Source: Phycisphaerales bacterium
GTDB taxonomy: Bacteria > Planctomycetota > Phycisphaerae > Tepidisphaerales > Tepidisphaeraceae
Assembly: GCA_020853095.1 (NCBI GenBank)
Contig: JADYZN010000050.1
Span: 32,412-96,411, forward strand
Reading direction: 5' to 3'
DNA: 64,000 nucleotides
Below the pieces are notes generated by a model. It was given only the letters and a program-made list of their open reading frames with translations. It searched no databases and was not told the origin of the DNA. The first letter of the stretch is position 1, and each line of letters begins with the position of its first letter. Position numbers and translations under genes: made by a program. Of the stretch, positions 26,316 to 34,895 are shown piece by piece.

Positions 26316-26849
26316 ATGCGAACCTTCGTCAGCATGATCGCCCTGCTGTTCTGGTGCGGCGGATGCGCAACCTATGAATACGACCTGGTCCGGCCGCAGG
26401 AACTGGCCCGCCACGTCGGTGGCCAACCACAGGCTTTGCAGGTTGAGCCGTTGATTTATCACCTGCAAAGCTATGACAACCGGCTGGTGATGCAGATTCA
26501 GAACCCAACCGCCGATCCGGTCATGTTGCGGGGCGACCAAAGCACCATCGTCGATCCGGCCGGCCAGTCGCACCCGTTGCGCAGCCAGACCATCGCGCCG
26601 GGGTCGTTTATCAAGCTGATCTTTCCGCCGATCATCCCCCGCATCGAGCGGAGCGGCCCAAGCATCGGCATTGGCATTGGTTATGGCCGTCATGTCGCCT
26701 GCCCGGAACCGCAATATCTCGCGGTTTACGAAGATTCAGCCCTGTATTGGGACTGGGATGGCCAGACCGACGCCAAAATCAATCTGGTTTATGAACGGGC
26801 CGGACAGCCGTTTGCGCATTCGTTCATTTTTCATCGCAAGAAAATGTAA
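26316..26849 (+). CDS. Hypothetical lipoprotein
   Basis: A 177-residue protein with a lipoprotein signal, MRTFVSMIALLFWCGGC|ATYE: a short basic start, a hydrophobic core and Cys 17 as the likely lipidated residue. The mature part contains LVMQIQNPTADPVMLRGDQSTIVDPAGQSHPL, a DUF-like fold with immunoglobulin-type strands, and a glycine-rich SIGIGIGYG stretch. No family recognised. An ATG 18 bases upstream is also in frame. TACACT lies 8 bases before the chosen ATG. It precedes ybaB on the same strand by 11 bp. Confidence 0.75.
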   Translation: MRTFVSMIALLFWCGGCATYEYDLVRPQELARHVGGQPQALQVEPLIYHLQSYDNRLVMQIQNPTADPVMLRGDQSTIVDPAGQSHPLRSQTIAPGSFIKLIFPPIIPRIERSGPSIGIGIGYGRHVACPEPQYLAVYEDSALYWDWDGQTDAKINLVYERAGQPFAHSFIFHRKKM

Positions 26850-26860
26850 AGGAGATTTCA

Positions 26861-27187
26861 ATGTCCGGATTCAATCTTGGCGAACTGATGAACGCGGCCC
26901 GGCAGATGCAGGACAAGATGAAGCAGATGCAGGAAGACCTGGCCCGCCAGCAGGTGACGGCCGACGCCGGTGGTGGAATGGTTCAGGCAACGGTCAATGG
27001 CAAGCTGGAGCTGGTGAAACTCCGGATCGACAAGACCAAAATCGACATTTCGGACACCGAAATGCTGGAAGATGTGATCGTGGCGGCCGTGACCGGGGCA
27101 CAGGCCCGTGCCAGCGAGATGATGAAACAGCAGGTGCAAAAAGCGGCCGGTGACATGGGATTGCCGCCTGGAATGCTCGGGCAATAG
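26861..27187 (+). CDS. ybaB: YbaB/EbfC family nucleoid-associated protein
   Basis: A 108-residue DNA-binding protein. The helix NAARQMQDKMKQMQEDLARQQVTADAGGGMVQATVNGKLELVKLRIDK and the closing helix EDVIVAAVTGAQARASEMMKQQ followed by a Met/Gly/Pro/Leu-rich tail are standard for YbaB/EbfC, which forms dimers shaped like tweezers on DNA. AAAGGAG is well placed before the ATG. It is usually found by dnaX and recR; here neither is next to it, and dnaE is 4 kb upstream. Confidence 0.93.
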   Translation: MSGFNLGELMNAARQMQDKMKQMQEDLARQQVTADAGGGMVQATVNGKLELVKLRIDKTKIDISDTEMLEDVIVAAVTGAQARASEMMKQQVQKAAGDMGLPPGMLGQ

Positions 27188-27320
27188 CAAATTATCTGGA
27201 TTAGCAATATTTCGATATTTTTCTCCTCAAATACACCTATGTATTTGGGGCACTTCACTTTATAGCAATAAATCATAATCAAACTGGGGTATTGGGGAGT
27301 TTTGGTCGATGGATTTGCAG

Positions 27321-27352
27321 TTGCTTTATTTTGCACGTTGAAACTATAGTTT
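27321..27352 (+). promoter_or_regulatory. Candidate promoter of the exopolysaccharide/exosortase operon
   Basis: TTGCTT (27321-27326), 18 bp, TATAGT (27345-27350). The -10 lies inside a perfect 12-bp palindrome, AAACTATAGTTT (27341-27352), which could be an operator. A 10-bp-stem hairpin built on CAAATAC/GTATTTG (27223-27248) lies between this and the ybaB stop and may end the ybaB transcript, though without a T-run. About 120 bp of leader separates the promoter from the first gene. Confidence 0.45.
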
Positions 27353-27468
27353 TGGGTGCATGACAGTGGGTGTGAGCCGGAGATGTGGCCGGTGCCGCGA
27401 AAGAGTTGTTACCCGCCAGTGTTGTTCAATGAATCGGTAGTGTCCGCCGTGACGATAAGAGGCAAGGG

Positions 27469-29457
27469 ATGTTTCTCCAGTCGGGAGAGCTTGCATTGGA
27501 TACCGTTGACGTTGCCGCAGGCCCGCCGCAGGTTGCGATGCGCGGTTCATCCATCATGATGAAGCGCCCCGCGCCGTGGGGTCCGCATCGTCAGCATTTG
27601 CCCATTGTCGAGCTTCGCGGGGTGCAATTTCACGCGATCACCGAGCCGCAGTGCATCGAATACATTCTGAATGAATTGAGAGGCGGCCGGGGCGGGGTGG
27701 TGATGACGCCGAATCTGGATCATCTGCGTCGATGCGGCGTGGACATGAGTTATCGGGCGTTGGTGGCGGAGGCGGACCTGGTGGTGGCCGATGGGATGCC
27801 GCTGGTCTGGGCCAGCCGATTGCAGGGGACGCCTTTGCCGCAACGGGTGGCGGGATCGGATTTAATCTCCAGCCTGAGCAAGGCGGCGGCCACCGAGGGG
27901 CGATCGCTGTTTTTGCTGGGTGGCGCGCCCGGATCGGCCGAGGGGGCCGCCAAAGTGTTGCGCGAGCGATTTCCAGGCGTGAAAATCGCGGGAATTCATT
28001 GTCCGCCGATGGGGTTCGAGGATGATGAACGGCAGATGGCGGCGGTGGTCGAGGCGTTGGAACAAGCCCGGCCGGACATCGTATACCTGGGGCTGGGGTC
28101 GCCCAAGCAGGAAAAGCTCATCCAACGGGTGCGGCGATACGTTCCCGGCGCGTGGTGGCTGGGGTTGGGGATCAGCTTCAGTTTTCTGTGTGGCGAAGTG
28201 CAACGCGCGCCCCGGTGGATTCAAAGGCTGGGGCTGGAATGGGTGCATCGGCTGGTGCAGGAACCCAAGCGGCTGTTCAAGCGGTACATCGTGCATGGGA
28301 TTCCGTTTGCGGGTCGATTGCTGGGGCGCAGCGCGTTATCGGGCCTGGCGGTGAAGCTGCATCTTCGGCGCGTCTCGGCGCAGGGGTCGAGCCTGTTGGA
28401 GACTTTTAGTGATCAGGATTTGGATTTATTGATTGCATCGGAACGGATGAAGAGTACAACCGGCGTTGCGTCGTCGCGGGTTGAACCTGTAATTGAGCGG
28501 CCAAAGCCTGCGGGAGAAGTTCGGAACCGGGTAATGACAGCTTCGGCGGATATCAAAACAGGACGGCTGGGGCGGTTGCGGGCGCTGGTGCTGCTGGGCG
28601 GGTCGGTTCGGCCGACGCCGCTGACCACGAACAGCGGGCGGTCGATTCTGGACCTTCCGGTGGATGATACCGGTTCGATCCTGAACCATTGGGCACGTCA
28701 CGCGGCCGAGTTATCGGCCGGTGCGGGGGTTGCGGATTTGCCGGTGCGGGTGCTGGTGAACCAGGGTTCATCGGACCTGGTGTCGATGGCGGGCGGGAAT
28801 TTGCCCAATTTGCGAATTGAGCGGGATTTTGCGGAATACCGTGGAACCGGGGGCGTATTGGGCGATCTCGCCAAGGATTATGAAGATCAGGATTTGATCC
28901 TGGTGGCCAATGCCGCGCAATTGCTGATGGATGGATTGTATCCGTTGGCGCAGGCGCTGGATGAATCGGGCGGGCAGGTGAGCCTGATGGCACATCAGGA
29001 TGGAACGCCCAGCGGGATGATGCTGATAACGTGTGGAGCTTTGCGGCTTATTCCGAGGTCCGGTTTCGTCGATATGAAAGAGCAGGCGCTGCCGGGGATC
29101 GCGGGAGAATACGAAGTGACGGTGGTGAACCGCAAGCGGCCGACGGGCCTGCCGATCCGATCGCTGACGGAATACATCGCGGCGTTGCGGCAGTATCACC
29201 GCAGGCGACTGGGCAAGCCGGCGATCAGCGATCCGCTGGCCGAGGAGTGGCGGCCGACGTTTTCGATCGTGGAGGAAGGGGCGCAGGTGGATGGGATGGC
29301 ACGGGTTCATGATGCGGTGGTGCTGAAAGGCGCCCGCGTCGAGGCGGGAGCGGTGTTGGTGAGGTCGGTGGTGTGCGGGGATGCGGTGGTTCGGCGGGAC
29401 CGGACGGCGGTGGACCGGATCGTGGCGGCGAACGATGGGATAAGACGGCGCGGATGA
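27469..29457 (+). CDS. WecG/TagA/CpsF glycosyltransferase fused to a degenerate sugar-nucleotidyltransferase domain
   Basis: A 662-residue two-part protein. Residues ~50-270 are a GT26 domain: GGVVMTPNLDHLRRC, VVADGMPLVWASRL, RVAGSDLI, LFLLGGAPGSAEGAA, IVYLGLGSPKQEKLI, WWLGLGISFSFLCGEVQRAPRWIQRLGLEW. It likely adds a sugar to a polyprenyl-linked acceptor. Residues ~375-660 look like an NTP_transferase fold (LRALVLLGGSVRPTPL, GTGGVLGDLAKDYEDQDLILVANAAQLL) ending in a short hexapeptide helix (GAQVDGMARVHDAVVLKGARVEAGAVLV). The usual GGxGTRL loop and metal Asp are missing, so the second domain may be inactive. AAGAGG supports the start. It overlaps the exosortase gene by ATGA. Confidence 0.8.
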   Translation: MFLQSGELALDTVDVAAGPPQVAMRGSSIMMKRPAPWGPHRQHLPIVELRGVQFHAITEPQCIEYILNELRGGRGGVVMTPNLDHLRRCGVDMSYRALVAEADLVVADGMPLVWASRLQGTPLPQRVAGSDLISSLSKAAATEGRSLFLLGGAPGSAEGAAKVLRERFPGVKIAGIHCPPMGFEDDERQMAAVVEALEQARPDIVYLGLGSPKQEKLIQRVRRYVPGAWWLGLGISFSFLCGEVQRAPRWIQRLGLEWVHRLVQEPKRLFKRYIVHGIPFAGRLLGRSALSGLAVKLHLRRVSAQGSSLLETFSDQDLDLLIASERMKSTTGVASSRVEPVIERPKPAGEVRNRVMTASADIKTGRLGRLRALVLLGGSVRPTPLTTNSGRSILDLPVDDTGSILNHWARHAAELSAGAGVADLPVRVLVNQGSSDLVSMAGGNLPNLRIERDFAEYRGTGGVLGDLAKDYEDQDLILVANAAQLLMDGLYPLAQALDESGGQVSLMAHQDGTPSGMMLITCGALRLIPRSGFVDMKEQALPGIAGEYEVTVVNRKRPTGLPIRSLTEYIAALRQYHRRRLGKPAISDPLAEEWRPTFSIVEEGAQVDGMARVHDAVVLKGARVEAGAVLVRSVVCGDAVVRRDRTAVDRIVAANDGIRRRG

Positions 29458-30425
29458 CGATACAGTCGATCAATGGCGAGCGATGGAAGCCGTGGCACTT
29501 TGTGGCCGCGGTCGCTTTGGCCGCGCTGGGCGTGTGGGTCACGTTTGATGCGTGGGCGGACATTTTCCGCATCGCGGCCAACGACGAGGAATACAGTCAT
29601 ATTTTCATCGTGCCGGTGGTGGCGGGCTGGTTGATCTGGGTTCGTCGGGCGCGGCTGAGACATTGCCGGCCGTCGTTTACGATTCTCGGTCCGATCCTGG
29701 TGGCGATCGGGTGGATGTGTTCTTATTACGGCTTTTATCGGCTGGGGCCGGCGAAAATCGCCCTGCTGGACTGGCCGGCGCGGGGGATGTTCTGGGCGAT
29801 GTGGGGGGTGCTGAAGGCATTGCATCTGGACATGGCCGGGCAGGTGTTGTGGCACAGCGGCGCGGTGCTGGTGGTGCTGGGATGCGTGCTGTCGGTGTTG
29901 GGAAAGAGCGTGCTGTTCCGGTTTTTTCCGGCGATCGCGGTGCTGGTGTTTTTGATCCCGGTGCCGGGGATGCTGCGGCAGAAGATCGCGATTCCGCTCC
30001 AGTCCTATACGGCACAGATCAGCGAGTGGCTTCTGGTGTTGTTCGGGGTGGACGTGGAGCGGTCGGGCAACATGCTGTCGATCAACGGCCGGCCGGTGAC
30101 GATCGCCGAGGCGTGCAACGGGATTCGGATGGTGTTCGCGCTGATCCTGGTGGTGTACGCCTTCGCGTTTGGAATGCCCTTGCGCAATTCGGTGCGGCTG
30201 CTGGTCCTGGCGATCAGCCCGATCGCGGCGATCGCGTGCAACGTGCCGAGGATCTTGGCCACGGCGATGGTGTACGGGTATTTCACGCCGCAGACGGGCC
30301 AGATGTTCCACGATTACAGCGGGTGGCTGATGCTGCCGATCGCGTTTTTGATGTTGTACGGAATCATCTGGATTTTGAAATGGGCGATGATCCCGGTGAC
30401 GAAATACACGCTGGCATCGCAATGA
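29454..30425 (+). CDS. xrt: Exosortase (PEP-CTERM sorting transpeptidase-like enzyme)
   Basis: A 323-residue membrane protein with about eight transmembrane segments. The three catalytic residues of the exosortase/archaeosortase family are in place: Cys221 in EACNGIRM, Arg266 in NVPRILAT and His286 in FHDYSGWL. Exosortases cut PEP-CTERM tails and are thought to transfer the protein to an envelope anchor or release it. The fused EpsI domain seen in many proteobacterial exosortases is here a separate next gene. An ATGA overlap links it to the upstream glycosyltransferase. A likely substrate lies at 45080-45886. Confidence 0.92.
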   Translation: MTIQSINGERWKPWHFVAAVALAALGVWVTFDAWADIFRIAANDEEYSHIFIVPVVAGWLIWVRRARLRHCRPSFTILGPILVAIGWMCSYYGFYRLGPAKIALLDWPARGMFWAMWGVLKALHLDMAGQVLWHSGAVLVVLGCVLSVLGKSVLFRFFPAIAVLVFLIPVPGMLRQKIAIPLQSYTAQISEWLLVLFGVDVERSGNMLSINGRPVTIAEACNGIRMVFALILVVYAFAFGMPLRNSVRLLVLAISPIAAIACNVPRILATAMVYGYFTPQTGQMFHDYSGWLMLPIAFLMLYGIIWILKWAMIPVTKYTLASQ

Positions 30426-30443
30426 GATGAGAAACAGGACGAG

Positions 30444-31139
30444 ATGAACATCCGGATTCGCAAAGTTCTGATGGTGATGACGGCCCCGCTGGTGACGGCG
30501 GCGTTGCTGGGCGGCATGGCCATGGAGAACAGCACGCACATCAAGCCGCAAAACGTCGAGGCGTTTCACGACGAGGCGAAGGCGGCGCTGGATGAGGTTC
30601 CGTACGTCATCGGGTCGTGGGTGGGCAAGGATGAGGCGGTTCCGACCGAGGCGGTGAAGCTGCTTCGGCCCAACCGGATCATCAGCCGGACGTACGTGGA
30701 CGTGGCGGATGTGAATCGGCGGGCGAGCCTGTTGATCGTGCAGTGCCGCGATTCGCGGGACATGATGGGGCATTATCCGCCGATCTGCTATCCGGGGCAG
30801 GGCGAGGTGTTGATCTCATCCCGAAAGCGCGACTGGAAGGCGGGGGACATGACGATTCCGGGGATGGAATACCTTTTTGAGCGTCGCGGGCACGAATTTA
30901 CGACCCAGCGGTACGTTTATGACTTCATGATCGTGCCGGGCGTGCCGATTATTCGGGATATGGACGGCGTTTTTCGCGCCGCGGAAGATTATCAGCGGCG
31001 TTATTTTGGCGCTGCGCAGTTTCAAGTGGTGATGACGGGTGATTTGAGCGAAGCCGATCGCGACGAGATTTTCAACGTGTTGATCGGCGCCAACACCAAA
31101 ACAATCCGTTTACTGATGAACGGAGGGATAACGAAATGA
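30444..31139 (+). CDS. epsI: EpsI family exosortase-associated protein
   Basis: A 231-residue protein with one N-terminal membrane segment (VLMVMTAPLVTAALLGGMAM) and an extracytoplasmic EpsI domain: YVIGSWVGKDEAVPTEAVKLLRPNRIISRTYVD, then VQCRDSRDMMGHYPPICYPGQGEV. The MGHYPPxCYPGxG stretch is the hallmark of EpsI partners of exosortases. The function is unknown, but the domain always accompanies exosortase and exopolysaccharide genes. AGGACGAG precedes the ATG. Its stop overlaps the next start by ATGA. Confidence 0.88.
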   Translation: MNIRIRKVLMVMTAPLVTAALLGGMAMENSTHIKPQNVEAFHDEAKAALDEVPYVIGSWVGKDEAVPTEAVKLLRPNRIISRTYVDVADVNRRASLLIVQCRDSRDMMGHYPPICYPGQGEVLISSRKRDWKAGDMTIPGMEYLFERRGHEFTTQRYVYDFMIVPGVPIIRDMDGVFRAAEDYQRRYFGAAQFQVVMTGDLSEADRDEIFNVLIGANTKTIRLLMNGGITK

Positions 31140-33439
31140 ACGAGCAACCCCCCCAAAGTCCGCTGGCGATGCCCAATCGCAACCTGGGTCCGGCGACCGA
31201 TCTGTGGCAGACGCAGCTTGACCTGAGCGGCCAGCCGCAGGCGCAGCAGCAGCAACAACAACAGCCCCTGCGCAAACTGCATCGGTTGCTGCGCGGGCGA
31301 TATCTTGTGGCGCTGGGTCTGGCGTTGGTGTGCGCGGTTGGCGGCGGGCTGGCGGGGTACATGAGCCAGAAGCCGCGCTTCCAGAGCCGCGGATACATCG
31401 AAATCAAGCCGTTTTTGTCCAGCATCGGCGAGGCGCCGGTGGTGATGCCCATGTACCAGGCGTACATGGAGACGCAGGTGACGAGGTTGCAGGATCAGCG
31501 CGTGATCCAGCGGGCGATGTCCAGCGACAAATGGCGTTCGCTGGGTCGCGGGATGAGCGATGCCGAATTCCGTGCTTTCATCGAAAACCTGATGGTGCAG
31601 CACGTCAAAAGCAGCTCGCTGATCATGGTGTCGTACACGGATGAAAATCCGCAGGCGGCGATGGTGGCGGTGGAGACGGTCATCCGGGCGTATCTGGACA
31701 CGTTCGAGGACGTGGACGGGCGCGAACGCCGCGACCGGCTGGCGTATCTGGACAACGAGCGAAACCGGTTGATCCGCGAAAAAAATTCCAACCAGGATCA
31801 GATTCTGGCGCTGTCCGAACAGGATGGCACGCCGGAAAACGTGGCGGTGTTTCACAGCGCCGCGGTGCAGGAGCTGGTCCGGATCATGAGCCAGCTCACC
31901 GAGGCGCAGATCAAGCTGGGGATGGCCGAATCGACGATGGACCAGGCCCCCCGCAACACGGCGGCGACGACCAATCCTTCGGCGTTGACGGCGGAACAGA
32001 TCGCGACGGTGGACCCGACGATGGCGCAGATGATCGCCACGCGGCGGGATCTTGATTTCAAGCTCCAGTCGATGCGCAAGACGCTGGGCGACCGACACCG
32101 GGTGGTGATCGAGATGACCGGCCGGCTGGAATTTCAGGATCAGCAGATTTCGCGATACGCCGAGATGTATCGCAAACGTTATGGCAACCAGCTTGGCACG
32201 ATGGCACAGGGGGCGGAGGCGAGCGTCGGGCCGGTGGCGCTGGATGAACTGAAGCGCAACATCGAATATCTGCAGAAGATGTACGACAAGCAGCTCAAGC
32301 TGGTCACGGAGATCGGCGAGCGCGCGGCGAAGATTCAGAAATTGAAGCTGGAAGTGGATCAGGCCGACCAGAACCTGGCCGAGAACTCCAAGAAAATGGA
32401 GAAGGAACGCGCCCAGCAGGCATTGGAAGGCCGGCTGAACGTTTTAAGTTATGGCGACCGTCCGGTTTCTCCGTCGCAGGACAAACGCAAGCAGGCCAGC
32501 GCCCTGGGGTTTGTCGGCGGCGGCGCGGTGCCGATCGTGCTGTTGCTGCTGGTGGGATTGATGGATCAGCGTTATCGCTACAGCGACGAGCCGACATCGG
32601 ATGTTTCGGGGGTTCCGCTGCTGGGGATTTTGCCGAACCTGCCGGACCTGTTGACCGATCCGGAACAGGCGGCGATCGCGGCCCATTGCGTGCATCAGAT
32701 TCGCACGATGCTGCAACTGGGATCGCACGTGGAGGAACGAAGGGTCTTCGCCGTCACCAGCGCTTCGCCGGGCGATGGGAAGACCAGTTTGACGCTGGCG
32801 CTGGGGTTGTCGTTCGCGGCATCCGGTTCGCGCACGCTGCTGATCGACTGCGACCTGGTAGGCGGCGGATTGACGCATCGGTTGAACGTCAAGTCGCCCG
32901 AAGGCATCCTGGAGGCGCTGGCCCACCGTTCGCTGCTGGATTACATCCACAACACGGAAATCGCGGATCTGGCGATCCTGCCGGTGGGCGGGGCGCACGC
33001 GCACCACGCCAGTTCGCTGTCGCCTTCGGCGTTGCGGCGGCTGATCGGCGAGGCCCGCAAACATTACGACACGATTTTGATTGACAGCGGCCCGATCCTG
33101 GGCAGCATTGAGGCGTCGCCGGTGGCGGCCAACGCGGACGGGGTCATTTTGGCCGTGTCGCGCGGGCAGCAGCGGCCGCTGGTGGAGAAGGCGCTGGCGC
33201 AACTGACGGCCATCCGCGCCACCATCGCGGGCGTGGTGTTCAACCGGGCGCAGGCGAAGGATTTTGACCGCTCGGTGAGCCGGATGTCGATGCGTTCGAT
33301 GTCACGCAACGCCACGGCCGAGGCGTCGGCGCTGGTCAAGAGCGGCAAACCCGCCAACGGGGCGCGCAACGGAATGGGTCCGGTGGCGCACGCGGTGGCG
33401 AAATCATTTAATCCGGCCAATGGCGATGATCACGGCTGA
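31136..33439 (+). CDS. Polysaccharide co-polymerase/tyrosine-kinase-like protein (Wzz + CpsD-type)
   Basis: A 767-residue protein. Residues ~1-60 are a Gln-rich cytoplasmic lead; a membrane segment near 60-80 (LVALGLALVCAVGGGLAGYM) begins the Wzz domain, followed by long coiled coil to ~450 and a second membrane segment (ASALGFVGGGAVPIVLLLLVGL). The kinase part has a Walker A with Lys549 (SPGDGKTSLT), an A' motif LLIDCDLVGG and a Walker B ILIDSGP. Such proteins set polysaccharide chain length. The usual C-terminal Tyr cluster is missing; the tail is Ser/Met/Arg/Asn-rich without a single Tyr. GGAGGGA precedes the ATG. Confidence 0.9.
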   Translation: MNEQPPQSPLAMPNRNLGPATDLWQTQLDLSGQPQAQQQQQQQPLRKLHRLLRGRYLVALGLALVCAVGGGLAGYMSQKPRFQSRGYIEIKPFLSSIGEAPVVMPMYQAYMETQVTRLQDQRVIQRAMSSDKWRSLGRGMSDAEFRAFIENLMVQHVKSSSLIMVSYTDENPQAAMVAVETVIRAYLDTFEDVDGRERRDRLAYLDNERNRLIREKNSNQDQILALSEQDGTPENVAVFHSAAVQELVRIMSQLTEAQIKLGMAESTMDQAPRNTAATTNPSALTAEQIATVDPTMAQMIATRRDLDFKLQSMRKTLGDRHRVVIEMTGRLEFQDQQISRYAEMYRKRYGNQLGTMAQGAEASVGPVALDELKRNIEYLQKMYDKQLKLVTEIGERAAKIQKLKLEVDQADQNLAENSKKMEKERAQQALEGRLNVLSYGDRPVSPSQDKRKQASALGFVGGGAVPIVLLLLVGLMDQRYRYSDEPTSDVSGVPLLGILPNLPDLLTDPEQAAIAAHCVHQIRTMLQLGSHVEERRVFAVTSASPGDGKTSLTLALGLSFAASGSRTLLIDCDLVGGGLTHRLNVKSPEGILEALAHRSLLDYIHNTEIADLAILPVGGAHAHHASSLSPSALRRLIGEARKHYDTILIDSGPILGSIEASPVAANADGVILAVSRGQQRPLVEKALAQLTAIRATIAGVVFNRAQAKDFDRSVSRMSMRSMSRNATAEASALVKSGKPANGARNGMGPVAHAVAKSFNPANGDDHG

Positions 33440-34895
33440 ATCGGTCATGGACGAACGCCCGTCGGCGACGCCGGCGGAGTCGCCCGCCGCGCCGATCACG
33501 GCCGGCCGCACGATCTGGGGCCTGGACCCGCTGCAACTGCACGCCCGTTACTGGGCGGCGCACGGGGTGCAGGTGGTGCGCCAGGGTGAGCCGTCGCAGA
33601 TCGTCAAACATGCCGAGTTGTTTCTGCTGATCGACCCCCGGACGCTGGCGCTGTTCCAGTTGTCTCCGATGATGGAGACGCTCAACTGGGTCAAGCCGCA
33701 GGTTTTTTTCGTGCGCCTGCACGATGACCGGGAGCGCGGTTATCGTGAGCGCGTGGTGACCGACGAGGTCGGGCGGTTCGTGCGGTTTCAGCGTTTATAC
33801 GATGCTTCGGAGGATTTTCGGCTGGCGAGGGTGGTGCTGACGCCGGATCGCGAGATCGCGCAATTGTGGCAGTCTGCGCCGGACCCGTTGTCGGGCTGGC
33901 GGCGGCTGCGGCGGTTTATTCCGCGCATCGAACGGGTGACGGCATCGGTGAAAGGGAGCGTTTACGACCGAAACGTCGATCGCGAGGTGGCGACTTTTCT
34001 GCGCGACCTGATCCAGAAATGGAAACGGCCCGACCAGACGATCGTGCGGGCCGAGCGCGTTGAGGCGGAGGTGTGGCGCGACCCTAAGTCCATCATCGAA
34101 TCGGGGGCCAAGTTCATCGGCCCGGTGTGGGTGGGCGCGGGCAGGCGGGTCGATGCGCTCAACACGGTGATCGGCCCGGCGGTGGTGTGGGATGACCCGG
34201 CCACCCGGCCGCAGACCGAGGCGATTCAATGGCTGGAGATCGAGCCGACCGAAATCCCGCCGACCCCCCTGCCGCGGGCGTCAACGATTTTTGACCGGGT
34301 TTTCAAGCGATTGTTCGACCTGGCGTTCGCGGGGGTGGCGGTGTTGCTGACGCTGCCGTTGTATCCGTTTATCATCCTGGCGATCTGGCTGGAGGATGGG
34401 CGGCCGTTTTTCTTCGCCCATCGGCGTGAAACCAAGGGAGGTGTCGAGTTTCCGTGCGTGAAATTCCGGTCGATGCGGAAGGATGCCGAGCAGATCAAGG
34501 AACAGCTTCGCGGCCGCAACCAGGCGGATGGGCCGCAGTTTTTCATGGAAAACGACCCGCGGCTGACGCGGGTGGGCAAGGTGCTGCGAAAATATCATCT
34601 GGACGAGCTGCCGCAGTTTTTCAACGTCCTGGCCGGACACATGTCGATCGTCGGCCCGCGGCCCAGCCCGTTCAAGGAAAACCAGTATTGTCCGCCGTGG
34701 CGCGAAGCGCGACTGAGCGTGCGGCCGGGCGTCACCGGCTTGTGGCAGGTCAAACGCACGCGGCGCGCCGGGACCGACTTTCAGGAATGGATCAAGTACG
34801 ATATCGAATACGTTGAGAAGCGCAACGGGTGGCTGGACCTGAAAATCATTTTCCAAACGGCCACGCAGATACTAAGGAAGGTAACTCGCTCATGA
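33420..34895 (+). CDS. Polyprenyl sugar phosphotransferase with unusual N-terminal extension
   Basis: A 491-residue protein. Residues ~290-490 are the bacterial sugar transferase domain (PF02397, WcaJ/PssY-like): one membrane anchor FDLAFAGVAVLLTLPLYPFIIL, then FPCVKFRSM, LRKYHLDELPQFFNVLAGHMSIVGPRP and VRPGVTGLWQV. It loads the first sugar phosphate onto undecaprenyl phosphate. The N-terminal ~285 residues are not the usual four-helix/CoA-binding region. They are soluble and include a hexapeptide-like ESGAKFIGPVWVGAGRRVDALNTVIG. It overlaps the preceding gene by 20 bp; an ATG at 33447 would remove most of the overlap. ATGA overlap follows. Confidence 0.88.
   Translation: MAMITAESVMDERPSATPAESPAAPITAGRTIWGLDPLQLHARYWAAHGVQVVRQGEPSQIVKHAELFLLIDPRTLALFQLSPMMETLNWVKPQVFFVRLHDDRERGYRERVVTDEVGRFVRFQRLYDASEDFRLARVVLTPDREIAQLWQSAPDPLSGWRRLRRFIPRIERVTASVKGSVYDRNVDREVATFLRDLIQKWKRPDQTIVRAERVEAEVWRDPKSIIESGAKFIGPVWVGAGRRVDALNTVIGPAVVWDDPATRPQTEAIQWLEIEPTEIPPTPLPRASTIFDRVFKRLFDLAFAGVAVLLTLPLYPFIILAIWLEDGRPFFFAHRRETKGGVEFPCVKFRSMRKDAEQIKEQLRGRNQADGPQFFMENDPRLTRVGKVLRKYHLDELPQFFNVLAGHMSIVGPRPSPFKENQYCPPWREARLSVRPGVTGLWQVKRTRRAGTDFQEWIKYDIEYVEKRNGWLDLKIIFQTATQILRKVTRS

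Noticed and set aside
31240..31270. CAG/CAA repeat as a microsatellite
   Set aside because: It encodes the Gln run at the N-terminus of the Wzz-like protein and is only about ten codons long.
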